From the NCBI GenBank assembly GCA_965197405.1, contig OZ240206.1, positions 620,001 through 684,000 on the forward strand: 64,000 bases of DNA, written 5' to 3'. The stretch comes from G965197405 sp965197405 (GTDB lineage: Bacteria; Chloroflexota; Dehalococcoidia; Lucifugimonadales; JAGWBF01). Below the pieces are notes generated by a model, which worked only from the letters and a program-made list of their open reading frames with translations, had not been told where the DNA came from and did not search any database. Numbering within the stretch: position 1 is the first letter of the stretch; each line of letters opens with the position of its first letter. The translations under genes and the position numbers were made by a program. Shown here one piece after another: positions 51,956 to 61,319 of the stretch.

Positions 51956-52375
51956 CTAGGCGGACGGGCTGGCCCACCTCAGCCCTTTCGGGTGATGGAC
52001 AAGCTCAATCAGGTTATCGTCGGGGTCGCGAATGTAGACATAGTATGACCCGTCGTGGTCCCGGGTCTTCGGCCCACCCTTGCCCTCGCGATCAAAGCTG
52101 GCATCGAAGGGGATGCCCAGCCCGGCCAGGTGGGCCATCATCTCGTCCCAGTCGTTGATTTCCACCGCCACGTGGCTGGTGCGCAGGTATGTGGTGTTCT
52201 CAACCTTGTACAGGTGGAACTCGTCCGTGCCCATATATAGCTCTAGCATGTAGTCGGCTGATTCGGGGCCTATCCCCTTGCGCTCCACCCCGAAGACCTT
52301 CTCATACCAGTCCTTGCTGCGCTCTATGTCACGGATTCCCATATTTACGTGATGTATAGCACGTACCCAAGACAT
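51956..52375 (-). CDS. VOC-superfamily protein, copy 2
   Basis: 139 aa, same length and plan as copy 1: AIHHVNMGIRDIERSKDWYE at the start, GPKTRDHDGSYYVYIRDPDD and LIELVHHPKGLRW at the end. Shared blocks point to a tandem duplication, with R1 copy g later lying between. GGAGGTATCTGCG precedes the ATG. Confidence 0.9.
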   Translation of the reverse strand: MSWVRAIHHVNMGIRDIERSKDWYEKVFGVERKGIGPESADYMLELYMGTDEFHLYKVENTTYLRTSHVAVEINDWDEMMAHLAGLGIPFDASFDREGKGGPKTRDHDGSYYVYIRDPDDNLIELVHHPKGLRWASPSA

Positions 52376-52404
52376 CGCAGATACCTCCTCGACATACTTC
52401 TCTG

Positions 52405-52545
52405 AAAAGGTGTTTCCAAAGTGCCTTCTCCCCTGGTGGGAGAAGGTTAGAATTAGGGGGACGCCATCATATTACCCTCACCTCAATCCTCTCCTGTCAA
52501 GGGAGAGGAGGTCCTAAGGCAACACCTCCGAACAGGCCCTCTTTC
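52405..52545. repeat. Paired-hairpin repeat R1, copy h
   Basis: Compact complete copy: inverted ends AGGTGTTTCC and AGGTGTTGCC, hairpins CTTCTCCCCTGGTGGGAGAAG and CTCTCC/GGAGAG. It lies between acs (stop at 52614) and the VOC gene; the remaining bases show nothing. Confidence 0.8.
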
Positions 52546-52613
52546 GTCAATGACATATTTGCTATGTATACCGGCCAACCCTGCCAACGGCCCATCCCGA
52601 TGCAGGAGGCCGC

Positions 52614-54530
52614 CTACTCCTCCAGGGTGGTGATGTCTCCCGGGTCGAGTCCTAGCTCCTGGGCCTTGAGGAGACGGCGCATTATCTTCCCGGAGCGGGT
52701 CTTGGGTAGAGTCGCCAGGAAATCTATCTCCGACGGGACGGCAATGGGACCTATCTCGTGGCGCACGTGGTCCTGGAGGGTAGTCACCATACCCTCGGAG
52801 GGGTCGTTGCCCACACGCAGGGTCACGAATGCTTTGATGGACTCGCCGCGGATGGGGTCGGGCTTGCCGATGACCGCCGCCTCAGCCACAGTGGGATGGG
52901 CTACAAGGGCGCTCTCCACCTCAGCCGTACCTATGCGGTGCCCCGCCACGTTGAGCACGTCGTCGGCCCGCCCCACCACCATGATATACCCGTCCTCATC
53001 CCTGAGCGCCACGTCGCCTGTGAAATAGTAGCCGGGGATGCGGTTCCAGTCCTGGGCGTAGCGGTCCGGGTCGCCGTACACCGTTCGGAACAGGTGGGGG
53101 AAGGGGCGCTTGAGCACCAGCAGCCCTCCCTTGTCGGCCTCGGTGATGGGCTGCCCATCGCGGTCCACTATCTCGGCCACCACCCCCGGAAGGGGCTTGC
53201 CCACCTTGCCCGGCTTGGTTGGCATGATGGGCATGGTGGCGAGGCAGGGGCCTCCGGTCTCCGTCTGCCACCAGTTATCAACCATGTAGCCCCACTCGCC
53301 CGAGCCGCACAGGTGCCGGTAGGCCCACCTCCAAGCCTCCGGGTTCAGAGGCTCTCCGGCACAGGTCAGGAGGCGGAGACTTCGCAGGTTATAGCCCCTG
53401 GCGTACTCCTCTCCGTAGCGCATGAGCATGCGCACAGCCGTGGGTGCGGTGAATATAACGTTGACCCCATACTTCTCGATGGTCTCGTAGGCGACCCCGG
53501 GGTGGGGATAGTCTATGGCCCCTTCCCTGAACACCGTGGTAGCCCCGGCGATCAGTGGCGCGTAGACAATGTAGCTATGCCCCACCACCCAGCCGATGTC
53601 GGAGGTACACCAGAATACGTCCTCGTCCTTGATGTCCCAGAAGGTCTTGAAGTGGTAGTAGGTCCCCACCATATAGCCCCCGTGGACGTGGAGCACGCCC
53701 TTGGGCTTCCCCGTGGTGCCGCTGGTATAGAGGATGTACAGAGGGTCTTCCGAGTCCATTACCTCGGGCTCGCAGTCGGGGCTTCCGGAGGCGAGCAGGG
53801 CGTCGAAGTCCACTTCTCTGCTGTCGCGCCGGCTATCGTCGTCCGGTGAAGGAGGCTCGCGGTGCCACATCACCAGGTGCTCCACCACGTCAAGGCCCTT
53901 GACGGCCTCGTCGGCGATGGCCTTCAGGTCTATCTTGCGCCCCCTGCGGTAGCCCGCGTCCGCGGTGATGACCACCCTGGAGCCGGCGTCCAGGATGCGC
54001 TCCCGCAGCGCCCCCACGCTGAAGCCGGCGTACACCACGCTGTGAATGGCGCCGATGCGAGCGCAGGCCAGCATGGAGATAGCTCCCTCGGGGGTAAGGG
54101 GCATGTAAATGACCACCCGGTCCCCCTTGCCCACACCCAGGGACTTGAGGCCATTGGCGAAGCGGTTCACCAGTTGGGCCAGACGGCCATAGGTGAATAC
54201 CCGCTCTGTACCGTCCTCGCCCAGCCAGATGAACGCGGCCTTGTTTTTCCGCCAGGAGTTTGCGTGGGCGTCCAGGCAGCTCGCGGTGATGTTGCACTTG
54301 CCGCCTATGAACCAGCGAAAGGTGGGATAGTCCCACTGGAAGACCTGCTCCCAGGGATGGAACCAGGGGAGCTCCGAGGCTACGTCGGCCCAGAAACCCT
54401 CCGAGTCCTGGAGTGAGCGCCGGTACTCCGTCTCGTAGTCCTGGAGGTTGGCGTTTTCCACGGTGAACCGGGGCGGGTCTATTACGTCGGTGTCCTTCAG
54501 GAGATGGTCAAGCTGCTCTTGCTGCGCCAT
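52614..54530 (-). CDS. acs: Acetyl-coenzyme A synthetase
   Basis: 638-aa AMP-forming ligase (acetate + ATP + CoA). The P-loop-like motif is LYTSGTTGKPKGVLHV; GTYYHFKTFWDIKDEDVFWC, WWQTETGGPC and GYYFTGDVALRDEDGYIMV follow. The acetylation-regulated Lys is in KTRSGKIMRR near the C-terminus. Length is normal. Lies alone on the minus strand, bounded by repeats on both sides. Confidence 0.97.
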   Translation of the reverse strand: MAQQEQLDHLLKDTDVIDPPRFTVENANLQDYETEYRRSLQDSEGFWADVASELPWFHPWEQVFQWDYPTFRWFIGGKCNITASCLDAHANSWRKNKAAFIWLGEDGTERVFTYGRLAQLVNRFANGLKSLGVGKGDRVVIYMPLTPEGAISMLACARIGAIHSVVYAGFSVGALRERILDAGSRVVITADAGYRRGRKIDLKAIADEAVKGLDVVEHLVMWHREPPSPDDDSRRDSREVDFDALLASGSPDCEPEVMDSEDPLYILYTSGTTGKPKGVLHVHGGYMVGTYYHFKTFWDIKDEDVFWCTSDIGWVVGHSYIVYAPLIAGATTVFREGAIDYPHPGVAYETIEKYGVNVIFTAPTAVRMLMRYGEEYARGYNLRSLRLLTCAGEPLNPEAWRWAYRHLCGSGEWGYMVDNWWQTETGGPCLATMPIMPTKPGKVGKPLPGVVAEIVDRDGQPITEADKGGLLVLKRPFPHLFRTVYGDPDRYAQDWNRIPGYYFTGDVALRDEDGYIMVVGRADDVLNVAGHRIGTAEVESALVAHPTVAEAAVIGKPDPIRGESIKAFVTLRVGNDPSEGMVTTLQDHVRHEIGPIAVPSEIDFLATLPKTRSGKIMRRLLKAQELGLDPGDITTLEE

Positions 54531-54634
54531 CAGGCCCCCTTCTTCGCTGGGAGGATGTGCTTATGTGAGGGACGAATACTGACGGCATTATAGCATGAAA
54601 CCCCAGCTTCGAGGCTAGAAGTACGCCTGGCGGT

Positions 54635-54811
54635 CAGGGCCTTTTAATTGTCATCCCGAGCGGAGCGAGGGGTCTAAAGTCCTGGCCGGTGCTGCCTTGA
54701 TTCCGGTTTTTGTTAGGCGCCATTTTAGATTCCTCACTCCGCTTCGCTGAGTTCGGAATGACACGCGGCGGGGGACTATATTCGCCTAGTGTCGAGAATT
54801 AAAAGACCCTG
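54635..54811. repeat. MITE-like element, copy 9
   Basis: 177 bp with perfect inverted ends CAGGGCCTTTTAATT / CAGGGTCTTTTAATT. No matching direct repeat flanks it, unlike most copies. Confidence 0.8.
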
Positions 54812-54821
54812 CTATAAAAGA

Positions 54822-54854
54822 GGGAGGGGAGTCCTCCTACAGGACTCCCCTCCC
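54822..54854 (-). terminator. Intrinsic terminator of the Asp-box protein gene
   Basis: Perfect 14-bp stem GGGAGGGGAGTCCT/AGGACTCCCCTCCC with a five-base loop; on the minus strand it is followed by CTCTTTTATAG. About 90 bases past the stop codon. Confidence 0.75.
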
Positions 54855-54945
54855 TATACGTACCACTCCTGGGTATCTGTACAACCTCAACCATAGAGGC
54901 GAGCAGTGTGTTTCAGCCTGCCCAAAGGCTGCGCTCGCGCTGGGA

Positions 54946-55953
54946 CTAGGCCGAAGCGCAGGCCACGCTGATTACGTCCTTGGCTCCATCGGGCAGGGGG
55001 TGCTCCTTCCACGTTGAGCCGCCATCGTGGGTCCCGAAGACCTGACCTTTGCGAGTGCAGAAGTACACCTGGTCCGGGTCCTGGGCATTTATGGTCACTC
55101 CGAAGGTCGTGCTCCGGGGCGTCACGTCATGCTCGAACCGCTCCCAAGTCTCCCCCAGGTCCGTAGATCGCAGGACTCCACCTTCCTCGCTGCCGAAGTT
55201 CAAGCCAACGCATGCGTAGAGGGTGTTGGGATCGTTGGGCGCCGTCCTGATGCCGCGGGAATACACAATGGGCGAGAACCTCTCGAAGTGCAGGTTCTCC
55301 CAGTTATCGCCCCGGTCCCTGGTGCGCCACACGCCTGTCCGGTTGGAGATGAAGACAGCATCCGACTCCGGGGAGCCTACAGCCACGCCGTGAAGGTCCA
55401 TCAGGTCCACGTCTCCGGCAAAGACGCTGTTGGCTATTTCCCAGGAGTCCCCTGCGTCGGCGCTTCGCGCCACGCCGCCCACCTCAAGGGCCGCGTACAT
55501 ATTCTCGGGGTGGTTGGCCTCAATGGCCAGGCCCAGAATACGGGTCGCAAAGAACATCTGCACAGCGTCAGGGTTGGAGATGGTGGATGTGTACTTCCAA
55601 CTCTCGCCCCCGTCGTCGCTACGATAGACCTCGCTGCCTTCCGTGCCCAGGTACATCACCCTGGGATTGTCGGGATGGAAGACTATTGACCACACCACCC
55701 GTCCTTCCGCCATATCAGCGCGATGCCAGTGGTCGCCACGGTCGTTGCTCACGTAGACGCCGCGCTGGGTGCCTACATAGACCATATCGGGGTTCTGGGG
55801 ATGGATGGCAATCGCCCGCGCCGTGGGATCCGGGGGCAGGCCACTCTCAGTTAGCCGCTGCCAGCTATCGCCGCCCGCTTCCTTGCGGTACAGAGCGCCT
55901 CCAAAGTCCCCGCCTCCCTCGCTGCCAACATAGATGAGACTCTTATCTGCCAT
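54946..55953 (-). CDS. Asp-box (BNR/sortilin-like) beta-propeller protein
   Basis: About 335 aa made of repeated blades, each with an Asp-box S-x-D-x-G-x-x-W: SNDRGDHW, SDDGGESW, SADAGDSW, RDRGDNW, STDLGETW and THDGGSTW. HPQNPDMVYVGT-type strands occur in each blade. No signal peptide follows the chosen start (55953, after GGAGAG); the frame extends upstream to 56007 with a hydrophobic stretch (SLFLIFIC) that is probably not translated. Such proteins are common in Chloroflexota; function unknown. Confidence 0.85.
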   Translation of the reverse strand: MADKSLIYVGSEGGGDFGGALYRKEAGGDSWQRLTESGLPPDPTARAIAIHPQNPDMVYVGTQRGVYVSNDRGDHWHRADMAEGRVVWSIVFHPDNPRVMYLGTEGSEVYRSDDGGESWKYTSTISNPDAVQMFFATRILGLAIEANHPENMYAALEVGGVARSADAGDSWEIANSVFAGDVDLMDLHGVAVGSPESDAVFISNRTGVWRTRDRGDNWENLHFERFSPIVYSRGIRTAPNDPNTLYACVGLNFGSEEGGVLRSTDLGETWERFEHDVTPRSTTFGVTINAQDPDQVYFCTRKGQVFGTHDGGSTWKEHPLPDGAKDVISVACASA

Positions 55954-56068
55954 GCTTATTCTCTCCGTTTCGTGACATATGAAAATCAAAAACAGGGAGC
56001 GATTCATGCCTCCCTATTTCTCCGACGGCTTCATTCCATCATAAAATCCCCGCCTTGTCAACCGCGCT

Positions 56069-56237
56069 AAAGGGTCGTTTCACTCTCGACGTTGGATCAA
56101 TGCAGTCCTCCGGCGCGTGTCATTCTGAAGGAGCGGAGCGACGAAGAATCTGAAATGCCTCGCAAGCAAACCGACGCCTATGAAAAGGACTTTTTAGACC
56201 CTTCGCTATCGCTCAGGGTGACAATGAAGCGGCCTTG
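56069..56237. repeat. MITE-like element, copy 10
   Basis: Diverged copy (ends AAGGGTCGTTTCACT and, inverted, CAAGGCCGCTTCATT). Flanked by a direct repeat TCAACCGCGCT (56058-56068, 56238-56248), part of a 17-bp identity CCTTGTCAACCGCGCTA. Confidence 0.8.
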
Positions 56238-56258
56238 TCAACCGCGCTATGAACGGTC

Positions 56259-56287
56259 TTGACAAAGCCCTGTGCAGATTGTAGTAT
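56259..56287 (+). promoter_or_regulatory. Sigma-70 promoter of the moxR operon
   Basis: TTGACA (56259-56264), 17 bases, TAGTAT (56282-56287), about 50 bases before the moxR ATG and just outside the element at 56069-56237. Confidence 0.7.
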
Positions 56288-56339
56288 CGCTACATCTCCA
56301 GCTTGACCTTTCCGTATTCCTGTTGTGGGAGCCAGGGAC

Positions 56340-57338
56340 ATGGCCGATAATCATCTGCACAACGCACAGGAAATTGGCGCCAAGATAATAACCAGCATCG
56401 AAAAGGTTATCGTGGGCAAAGATGACGTGGTACATCTGGTGACGGCGGCGCTGCTCTCCGGCGGCCATGTGCTGATAGAGGGTGTCCCAGGCGTGGGCAA
56501 GACTATGTTCGCCAGGAGCATGGCCAAATCCATCGGAGCGACTTTCGGACGTATCCAGTGCACCGCCGACCTCCTGCCCAGCGACATCACCGGCGTTTAC
56601 ATCTTCGACCAGAGCAGCAGGCAGTTCAACTTTCGTCCAGGTCCGGTAATGGCCCACATAGTGCTGGTGGATGAGATTAACCGCGCCTCTCCCAAGACCC
56701 AGTCCGCCCTCCTGGAATGTATGGAGGAGCACCAGATCACCATAGAAGGTACGAGTCATCCAATGCCCGACCCCTTCCTGGTGATGGCTACCCGAAACCC
56801 CACCGAGCACGGGGGTACTTTCCCCCTCCCCGAGACGGAGCTGGACCGTTTCCTGCTTCGAATCGAGTTAGACTATCCCACACCGGATGAAGAAATATCT
56901 ATCCTCGACCGCCAGCTGCCGGTCCATAGCATCAACTCCGTGGAACAGGTGGTGGATGACGAGGACATACGCTCGGCGCAGCAGGCAGTCAAGGAAATCT
57001 ACGTGGACCGGCTGGTGAAAGAGTACATAGTAGCGCTGGTGAACGCGACCCGGCAGCACCAATCGGTCTATCTGGGGGCCTCGCCCCGCGCCTCGCTGGG
57101 CCTTCTTGGGGTGGCACAGTCGCGAGCCTTGCTTGAGGGGCGCGACTACGTTGTCCCCGATGACGTCAAGGCGGTGGCGGCGGCGGTGCTGGGGCATCGC
57201 ATAGTCCTGACCGCCGATAGCCGTACCAGCATGAGTGAAGAGGAGACCATCAGCCAGATCCTCGAGTCCGTCCCCGTCTCCGGAGCGGTCCCCGTGGAGC
57301 GGCTCCCCTTTCCCAGGCTACCCAGAAGAGAGGGATAG
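56340..57338 (+). CDS. moxR: MoxR-family AAA+ ATPase
   Basis: About 332 aa. It shows Walker A IEGVPGVGKTMFARS, Walker B VLVDEINRASPKTQSALLE, sensor ATRNPTEHGGTFPLPE and the C-terminal lid GASPRASLGLL. MoxR proteins act as chaperones for metal insertion or complex assembly, nearly always with a DUF58 protein as here. Start at 56340 follows GGGAGCCAGGGAC. Confidence 0.95.
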   Translation: MADNHLHNAQEIGAKIITSIEKVIVGKDDVVHLVTAALLSGGHVLIEGVPGVGKTMFARSMAKSIGATFGRIQCTADLLPSDITGVYIFDQSSRQFNFRPGPVMAHIVLVDEINRASPKTQSALLECMEEHQITIEGTSHPMPDPFLVMATRNPTEHGGTFPLPETELDRFLLRIELDYPTPDEEISILDRQLPVHSINSVEQVVDDEDIRSAQQAVKEIYVDRLVKEYIVALVNATRQHQSVYLGASPRASLGLLGVAQSRALLEGRDYVVPDDVKAVAAAVLGHRIVLTADSRTSMSEEETISQILESVPVSGAVPVERLPFPRLPRREG

Positions 57339-57418
57339 CTGCCCGGTCCCCGGCAAGCACCCCGCCGTCCGTTGGGCATTAGCCCGTCAGAGCGAATCCT
57401 TAGCTATAAGGTGTAGCT

Positions 57419-58624
57419 ATGCGCAGGGCCTTCTGGCTAGTCCTGGCACTCGCAATCCTGGTGATTCTCGCCCTGGTCACCGGCTTCCAGCCTCTGTACT
57501 GGCTCGTTTACCTGGTAGTCGGCAGCGCCGTGATAGCGTATCTCTGGACATGGATGCAGAGCCGCGGACTGTCTATTGAGGTCCAGGAGATTTCGCTTCA
57601 TCCACAGGTCGGGCAGACCATCCACGTTAAGGTGACAGTCAGAGAGAAGCTGGGGCTGCCTAGACTTGGCCTCAGCGCCCGCCTGGTAGGCGACTTCACC
57701 GCCATGGAAGAAGAGGACTTCAGCCTTGCTCCCAAGGGGATCACCTCCTGGACTGTGTCCGGCATCTGCCACCGGCGAGGCCTGAACACTATCGGGTCTC
57801 TGGCGATGGTCTCCGGCGACTCCACCGGGCTGCTGCGCCTGGAGTACCGCGTGGGACAGCCTCAAGACATCGTGGTATACCCGGCCACCATAGCGCTCTC
57901 CCGCACCCTGGTCCAGGGACAGGCGACCGGGGGAGAGATAGCGGAAACGGGACAGCTGGTCGGCCACAGCCCCACCGCCTTCATGGTCCGACAGTACATG
58001 CCCGGAGACAGCCTGACTCGCATCCACTGGCCCACCACCGCACGCATGAACCAGCTTATGACGAAGGAGTTCGAGGGCGCAGGGATCAACGAGGTATGGC
58101 TCTTCGTGGACCTTCAGGAAGCCGTTCAAGCCGGCGCTGGGGAAGATAGCACCGAAGAATACATGGTCACAATTGCTGCGTCTCTAGCAAGGGGACTCAT
58201 CCAGGACGGACACGCGGTTGGTCTGATCAGCCACGGCGACGGGTTCTCCCGCTTCGCACCCGCCAAGGACTCAAATCACCTGTGGGTGCTGCTGAGGGAC
58301 CTTGCCCTGGCCAGGGCAAGGGGCAGGATACCCCTCTCCACGATCCTGTCCCAGGAGAGCGGCAACATGGGAGCGGGAACGGTAGCCGTGGTTATCGCCC
58401 CGTGGCCCGGCCAGGGCCTGGGGACGCTCTTCCAGTTCCTGCTCAGGCGCGGCATCCTCGTGGTCCCCATCTTCCTGGACGCCTCCAGCTTTGGCAGGCT
58501 GCCCGATTCTCGCTGGCTCTCCGATGCAAGGTCAGAGCTACAGGAATGGGCCTTTCTCATAAGGCAAGGGGACGATTTGTCCAGGTCGCTGAGAGGTGTG
58601 CTGGACCGGCTCGCCAGCTACTAA
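57419..58624 (+). CDS. DUF58 domain protein
   Basis: 401 aa. Two N-terminal membrane helices (FWLVLALAILVILALVTGF; LYWLVYLVVGSAVIAYLW) anchor a cytoplasmic part. The DUF58 motif is RQYMPGDSLTRIHWPTTARM, followed by a VWA-like region (EVWLFVDLQEA). Second gene of the moxR-DUF58-transglutaminase set, presumed to work with the ATPase at the membrane. Confidence 0.93.
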   Translation: MRRAFWLVLALAILVILALVTGFQPLYWLVYLVVGSAVIAYLWTWMQSRGLSIEVQEISLHPQVGQTIHVKVTVREKLGLPRLGLSARLVGDFTAMEEEDFSLAPKGITSWTVSGICHRRGLNTIGSLAMVSGDSTGLLRLEYRVGQPQDIVVYPATIALSRTLVQGQATGGEIAETGQLVGHSPTAFMVRQYMPGDSLTRIHWPTTARMNQLMTKEFEGAGINEVWLFVDLQEAVQAGAGEDSTEEYMVTIAASLARGLIQDGHAVGLISHGDGFSRFAPAKDSNHLWVLLRDLALARARGRIPLSTILSQESGNMGAGTVAVVIAPWPGQGLGTLFQFLLRRGILVVPIFLDASSFGRLPDSRWLSDARSELQEWAFLIRQGDDLSRSLRGVLDRLASY

Positions 58625-58642
58625 CGCCCGGAGGGGGTGGTA

Positions 58643-61180
58643 TTGGACTCCAAGCGAGGGGCCATCCTATCGCCAAGGGAGGTGGTCGTCCTCCTCCTGG
58701 TGGCGCTGCCCCTGCTGGTCACTGCCTCCGCCATCGAGGCCGCGCACTGGGTGGATGGTCTGCCCTCCCTCAAGGCCCTGGTCTTCGTTCCCCTGGTGAT
58801 GTGGGCCTACCTGGCCCGGGGGTCGGTGCCCTGGTGGATCGGGCATCCCCTGGCCTTCGTGATAGGGCTGGTCGTGGCTTTCATCCTGGGGGCTTTCACG
58901 CTTTCCGACCCTGGCGGGACGTCGGGCCTGGCAGGACGGCTCGGAGACTGGTTCGGGTCCATAGGAGGCGCGGGGAGTGGCATAGGCTCCACCATCACCG
59001 GCGTGGGGCTAATCGCCATAACCCTCTGGATGGGTCACGCCGCCGTTTGGCTGGCCTACCGCCGCTCCTTTGCTCTGCTGTCGGCGTTGCCGGGGCTTGG
59101 CGTGCTCCTGGTTGCGCTGACCTTCCTGCCCACGGACTACTACTGGTACTTCTTTATGTACCTGCTGGCCGCCGGACCGGGGATCGCCTATCGCCACAAA
59201 GGTCGCTGGAGTGTGCGGGGACACCGAGTCCCCCTGGTCGGCACCATTGCGGCCGGCCTGGTGTTGATGGGGATTACCCTGATACCCGTCTGGCGCGCTC
59301 CGGCCCCGGAGGGGATTGTTATTCCCCTGGCAGCGAAGGCCGAAAAACCCATGTACTCCTTCACGGACCGCTGGTCCAGCCTCTTCTATGGCGTACCGGA
59401 CAGGAAGGAGTCGCCCTTTTTCTCGCCGCGCCATGACCTCCCCTTCGCGAGGGACCCCATTGGCACCGAGGATGACGTCCTGTTCGTGGTACAATCCTCG
59501 GAACCCCACCGGTGGCGTATGCGCGTCTACGAGAGCTACACGGGCACGGGATGGGTGAGCCATGAAGCTCCGGTAGAAGAGGCGGCTTCCACAGATGTCC
59601 CGCTGGGTGACTACGTAGAGGAGATGAGGGCCAGAGAGGAAGCGGGGATTAGCGTTCGTATGCTCTCCAAGGCGAGCACGATGGTATCCGTGGGTGAGCC
59701 GCTCTACTCCAGCATCCCCTCGGACGTGGAGCTATCCCCCCAGCCGCGATTCAGAATGTACAATGCGCAACGGGCACAGGTGAGCTATCTCCCGGCAGAG
59801 GTCAAGGAGTACCGGGACAACCTCATCGCGGCGTCGCTGGTCTCAGATGGCAACGAGTTGGATGATATTGCCAAGCTGGAGTCGTTGGCAAGACTGCCGG
59901 AGGGCGGCGCTGCTCAACCGGGTGGATCCAGCCTGAAGGACCTGGGATTTCGGCCGGCCCAAGAGGCCCGGCAAGCCAATGCCGACGAGCCCGCGCAACA
60001 ACCCCCATACACGATGATAGAGCGGACCGCATCAGCGTCAAGCCCGCGCCCGCCCGTGGCGCTCCTGGGCCAGCGTCTTCTGATACCCCACAGACAGTAC
60101 AGCACCTCGGGATCCATCTCTGTAGCCAGTCCGGCTGCGTTGCGGAGGGCCCCGCAAGAGTACCCGGCCTGGATAACCGACCGGTATCTCCAGCTTCCGC
60201 CCGACTTTCCAGAGACGGTGAAAACCCTTGCGCGGGAAGTGACCCAGGACGCAACCAATCCCTACGACACGGCAGAGGCCCTGCGCCGCTATCTCATCAG
60301 CCTGCCCTACAGCCTGGAGAACGTACCGGCCCCAGAGGGACAGGACTGGGTGGAACACTTCCTATTCGTACAACGCAGGGGGTTTTCCCAAAACTACGCC
60401 TCGTCCATGATCACCATGCTGAGGTCACTGGGAATCCCGGCGCGCCTGGTGGTCGGGTTCGCTCCGGGTGTCTGGGACGAAGGCCGGGGGGAATGGATAG
60501 TGCAGGCTCAGCATTATCACGCCTGGGCGGAGGTGTACTTCCCCGGCTACGGGTGGGTGGAGTTCGAGCCGACCCCCGCCGACGTGCAGCCGGCCCTGGA
60601 GTACCTGGGCTTCAGCCGCCAGGGGGTCCTTGTTGGCCTGCCGGAAGACCTGGATCCTTGCTCTATCATCGGACTGCTGATGGTGGGTTGCGAGGAGCCC
60701 GGCAGCGCCGGGCGTCAGATCGAGTCTTCCTTCACCGAGCTTCCGGTCCCGGGTGGCGGCGCGGGCACAGTGGTTGACTCGGGCGGTGGATTAGGCTCCC
60801 TATGGGCGCTGGTGGGACTCGGACTCGCGCTGGGGGTCGCGGTGCCGGTGGGCGCCGCCTCCTACATACGTCTTGGTACATCGCGGCTGGGGTATCCCAC
60901 AGTTACATATGCCTCGATGTCCCTTTTGGGCCGCCTGGCAGGGGTGGGACGACGCCCTCAAGATACCCCTTGGGAGTATTCGGCCCGCCTGGGCCAGGCC
61001 TTTCCCAAGCACGAAAAGGCCATCAACCGCATTACCCAGGGATTTGTGTCCACCCGCTATGGTCCCTCCAAAAGGGTCGCCGAGGATGAAGTAGGAAGTG
61101 TACGATCGTCCTGGCGCGCAGTCCGCGGCACACTCCTGGGACGTGTGCTGCTGCGAATGCTGCCGCGAAGAAGCTGGTAA
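58643..61180 (+). CDS. TgpA-like membrane protein with transglutaminase-like domain
   Basis: About 845 aa. N-terminal membrane helices (roughly residues 10-215) are followed by an extracytoplasmic part with a transglutaminase-like core (about 520-660): GFSQNYASSMITMLRSLGIP, HYHAWAEVYFPG and WVEFEPTP. A late helix (SLWALVGLGLALGVAVPVG) and a cytoplasmic tail follow. The usual catalytic Cys is Ser here (G-F-S-Q-N-Y-A), so cysteine chemistry is lost. TTG 58643 is the likely start, eight bases after GGAGG; a GTG at 58637 touches the site. Third gene of the operon. Confidence 0.9.
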   Translation: MDSKRGAILSPREVVVLLLVALPLLVTASAIEAAHWVDGLPSLKALVFVPLVMWAYLARGSVPWWIGHPLAFVIGLVVAFILGAFTLSDPGGTSGLAGRLGDWFGSIGGAGSGIGSTITGVGLIAITLWMGHAAVWLAYRRSFALLSALPGLGVLLVALTFLPTDYYWYFFMYLLAAGPGIAYRHKGRWSVRGHRVPLVGTIAAGLVLMGITLIPVWRAPAPEGIVIPLAAKAEKPMYSFTDRWSSLFYGVPDRKESPFFSPRHDLPFARDPIGTEDDVLFVVQSSEPHRWRMRVYESYTGTGWVSHEAPVEEAASTDVPLGDYVEEMRAREEAGISVRMLSKASTMVSVGEPLYSSIPSDVELSPQPRFRMYNAQRAQVSYLPAEVKEYRDNLIAASLVSDGNELDDIAKLESLARLPEGGAAQPGGSSLKDLGFRPAQEARQANADEPAQQPPYTMIERTASASSPRPPVALLGQRLLIPHRQYSTSGSISVASPAALRRAPQEYPAWITDRYLQLPPDFPETVKTLAREVTQDATNPYDTAEALRRYLISLPYSLENVPAPEGQDWVEHFLFVQRRGFSQNYASSMITMLRSLGIPARLVVGFAPGVWDEGRGEWIVQAQHYHAWAEVYFPGYGWVEFEPTPADVQPALEYLGFSRQGVLVGLPEDLDPCSIIGLLMVGCEEPGSAGRQIESSFTELPVPGGGAGTVVDSGGGLGSLWALVGLGLALGVAVPVGAASYIRLGTSRLGYPTVTYASMSLLGRLAGVGRRPQDTPWEYSARLGQAFPKHEKAINRITQGFVSTRYGPSKRVAEDEVGSVRSSWRAVRGTLLGRVLLRMLPRRSW

Positions 61181-61202
61181 CGCCAATAGCGCCACGGAGG
61201 CC

Positions 61203-61304
61203 ATGACCGGGGCGCGGGTCTTCTACAGTAAATCCACGGAAGTAAAGGAGATTCTAGACGGGGCCACAGGGGTTGAAATGCGGCGGGTCGGGCAGGAGGG
61301 ATGA
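61203..61304 (+). CDS. Possible small protein (33 aa)
   Basis: ATG at 61203 directly after ACGGAGGCC, 22 bases past the transglutaminase stop. The product is charged, beginning MTGARVFYSKSTEVKEILDG. It could be a real small gene of the operon or the start of a decayed cupin-like gene. No family assigned. Confidence 0.35.
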   Translation: MTGARVFYSKSTEVKEILDGATGVEMRRVGQEG

Positions 61305-61319
61305 AGTTTGAGTGAAACA

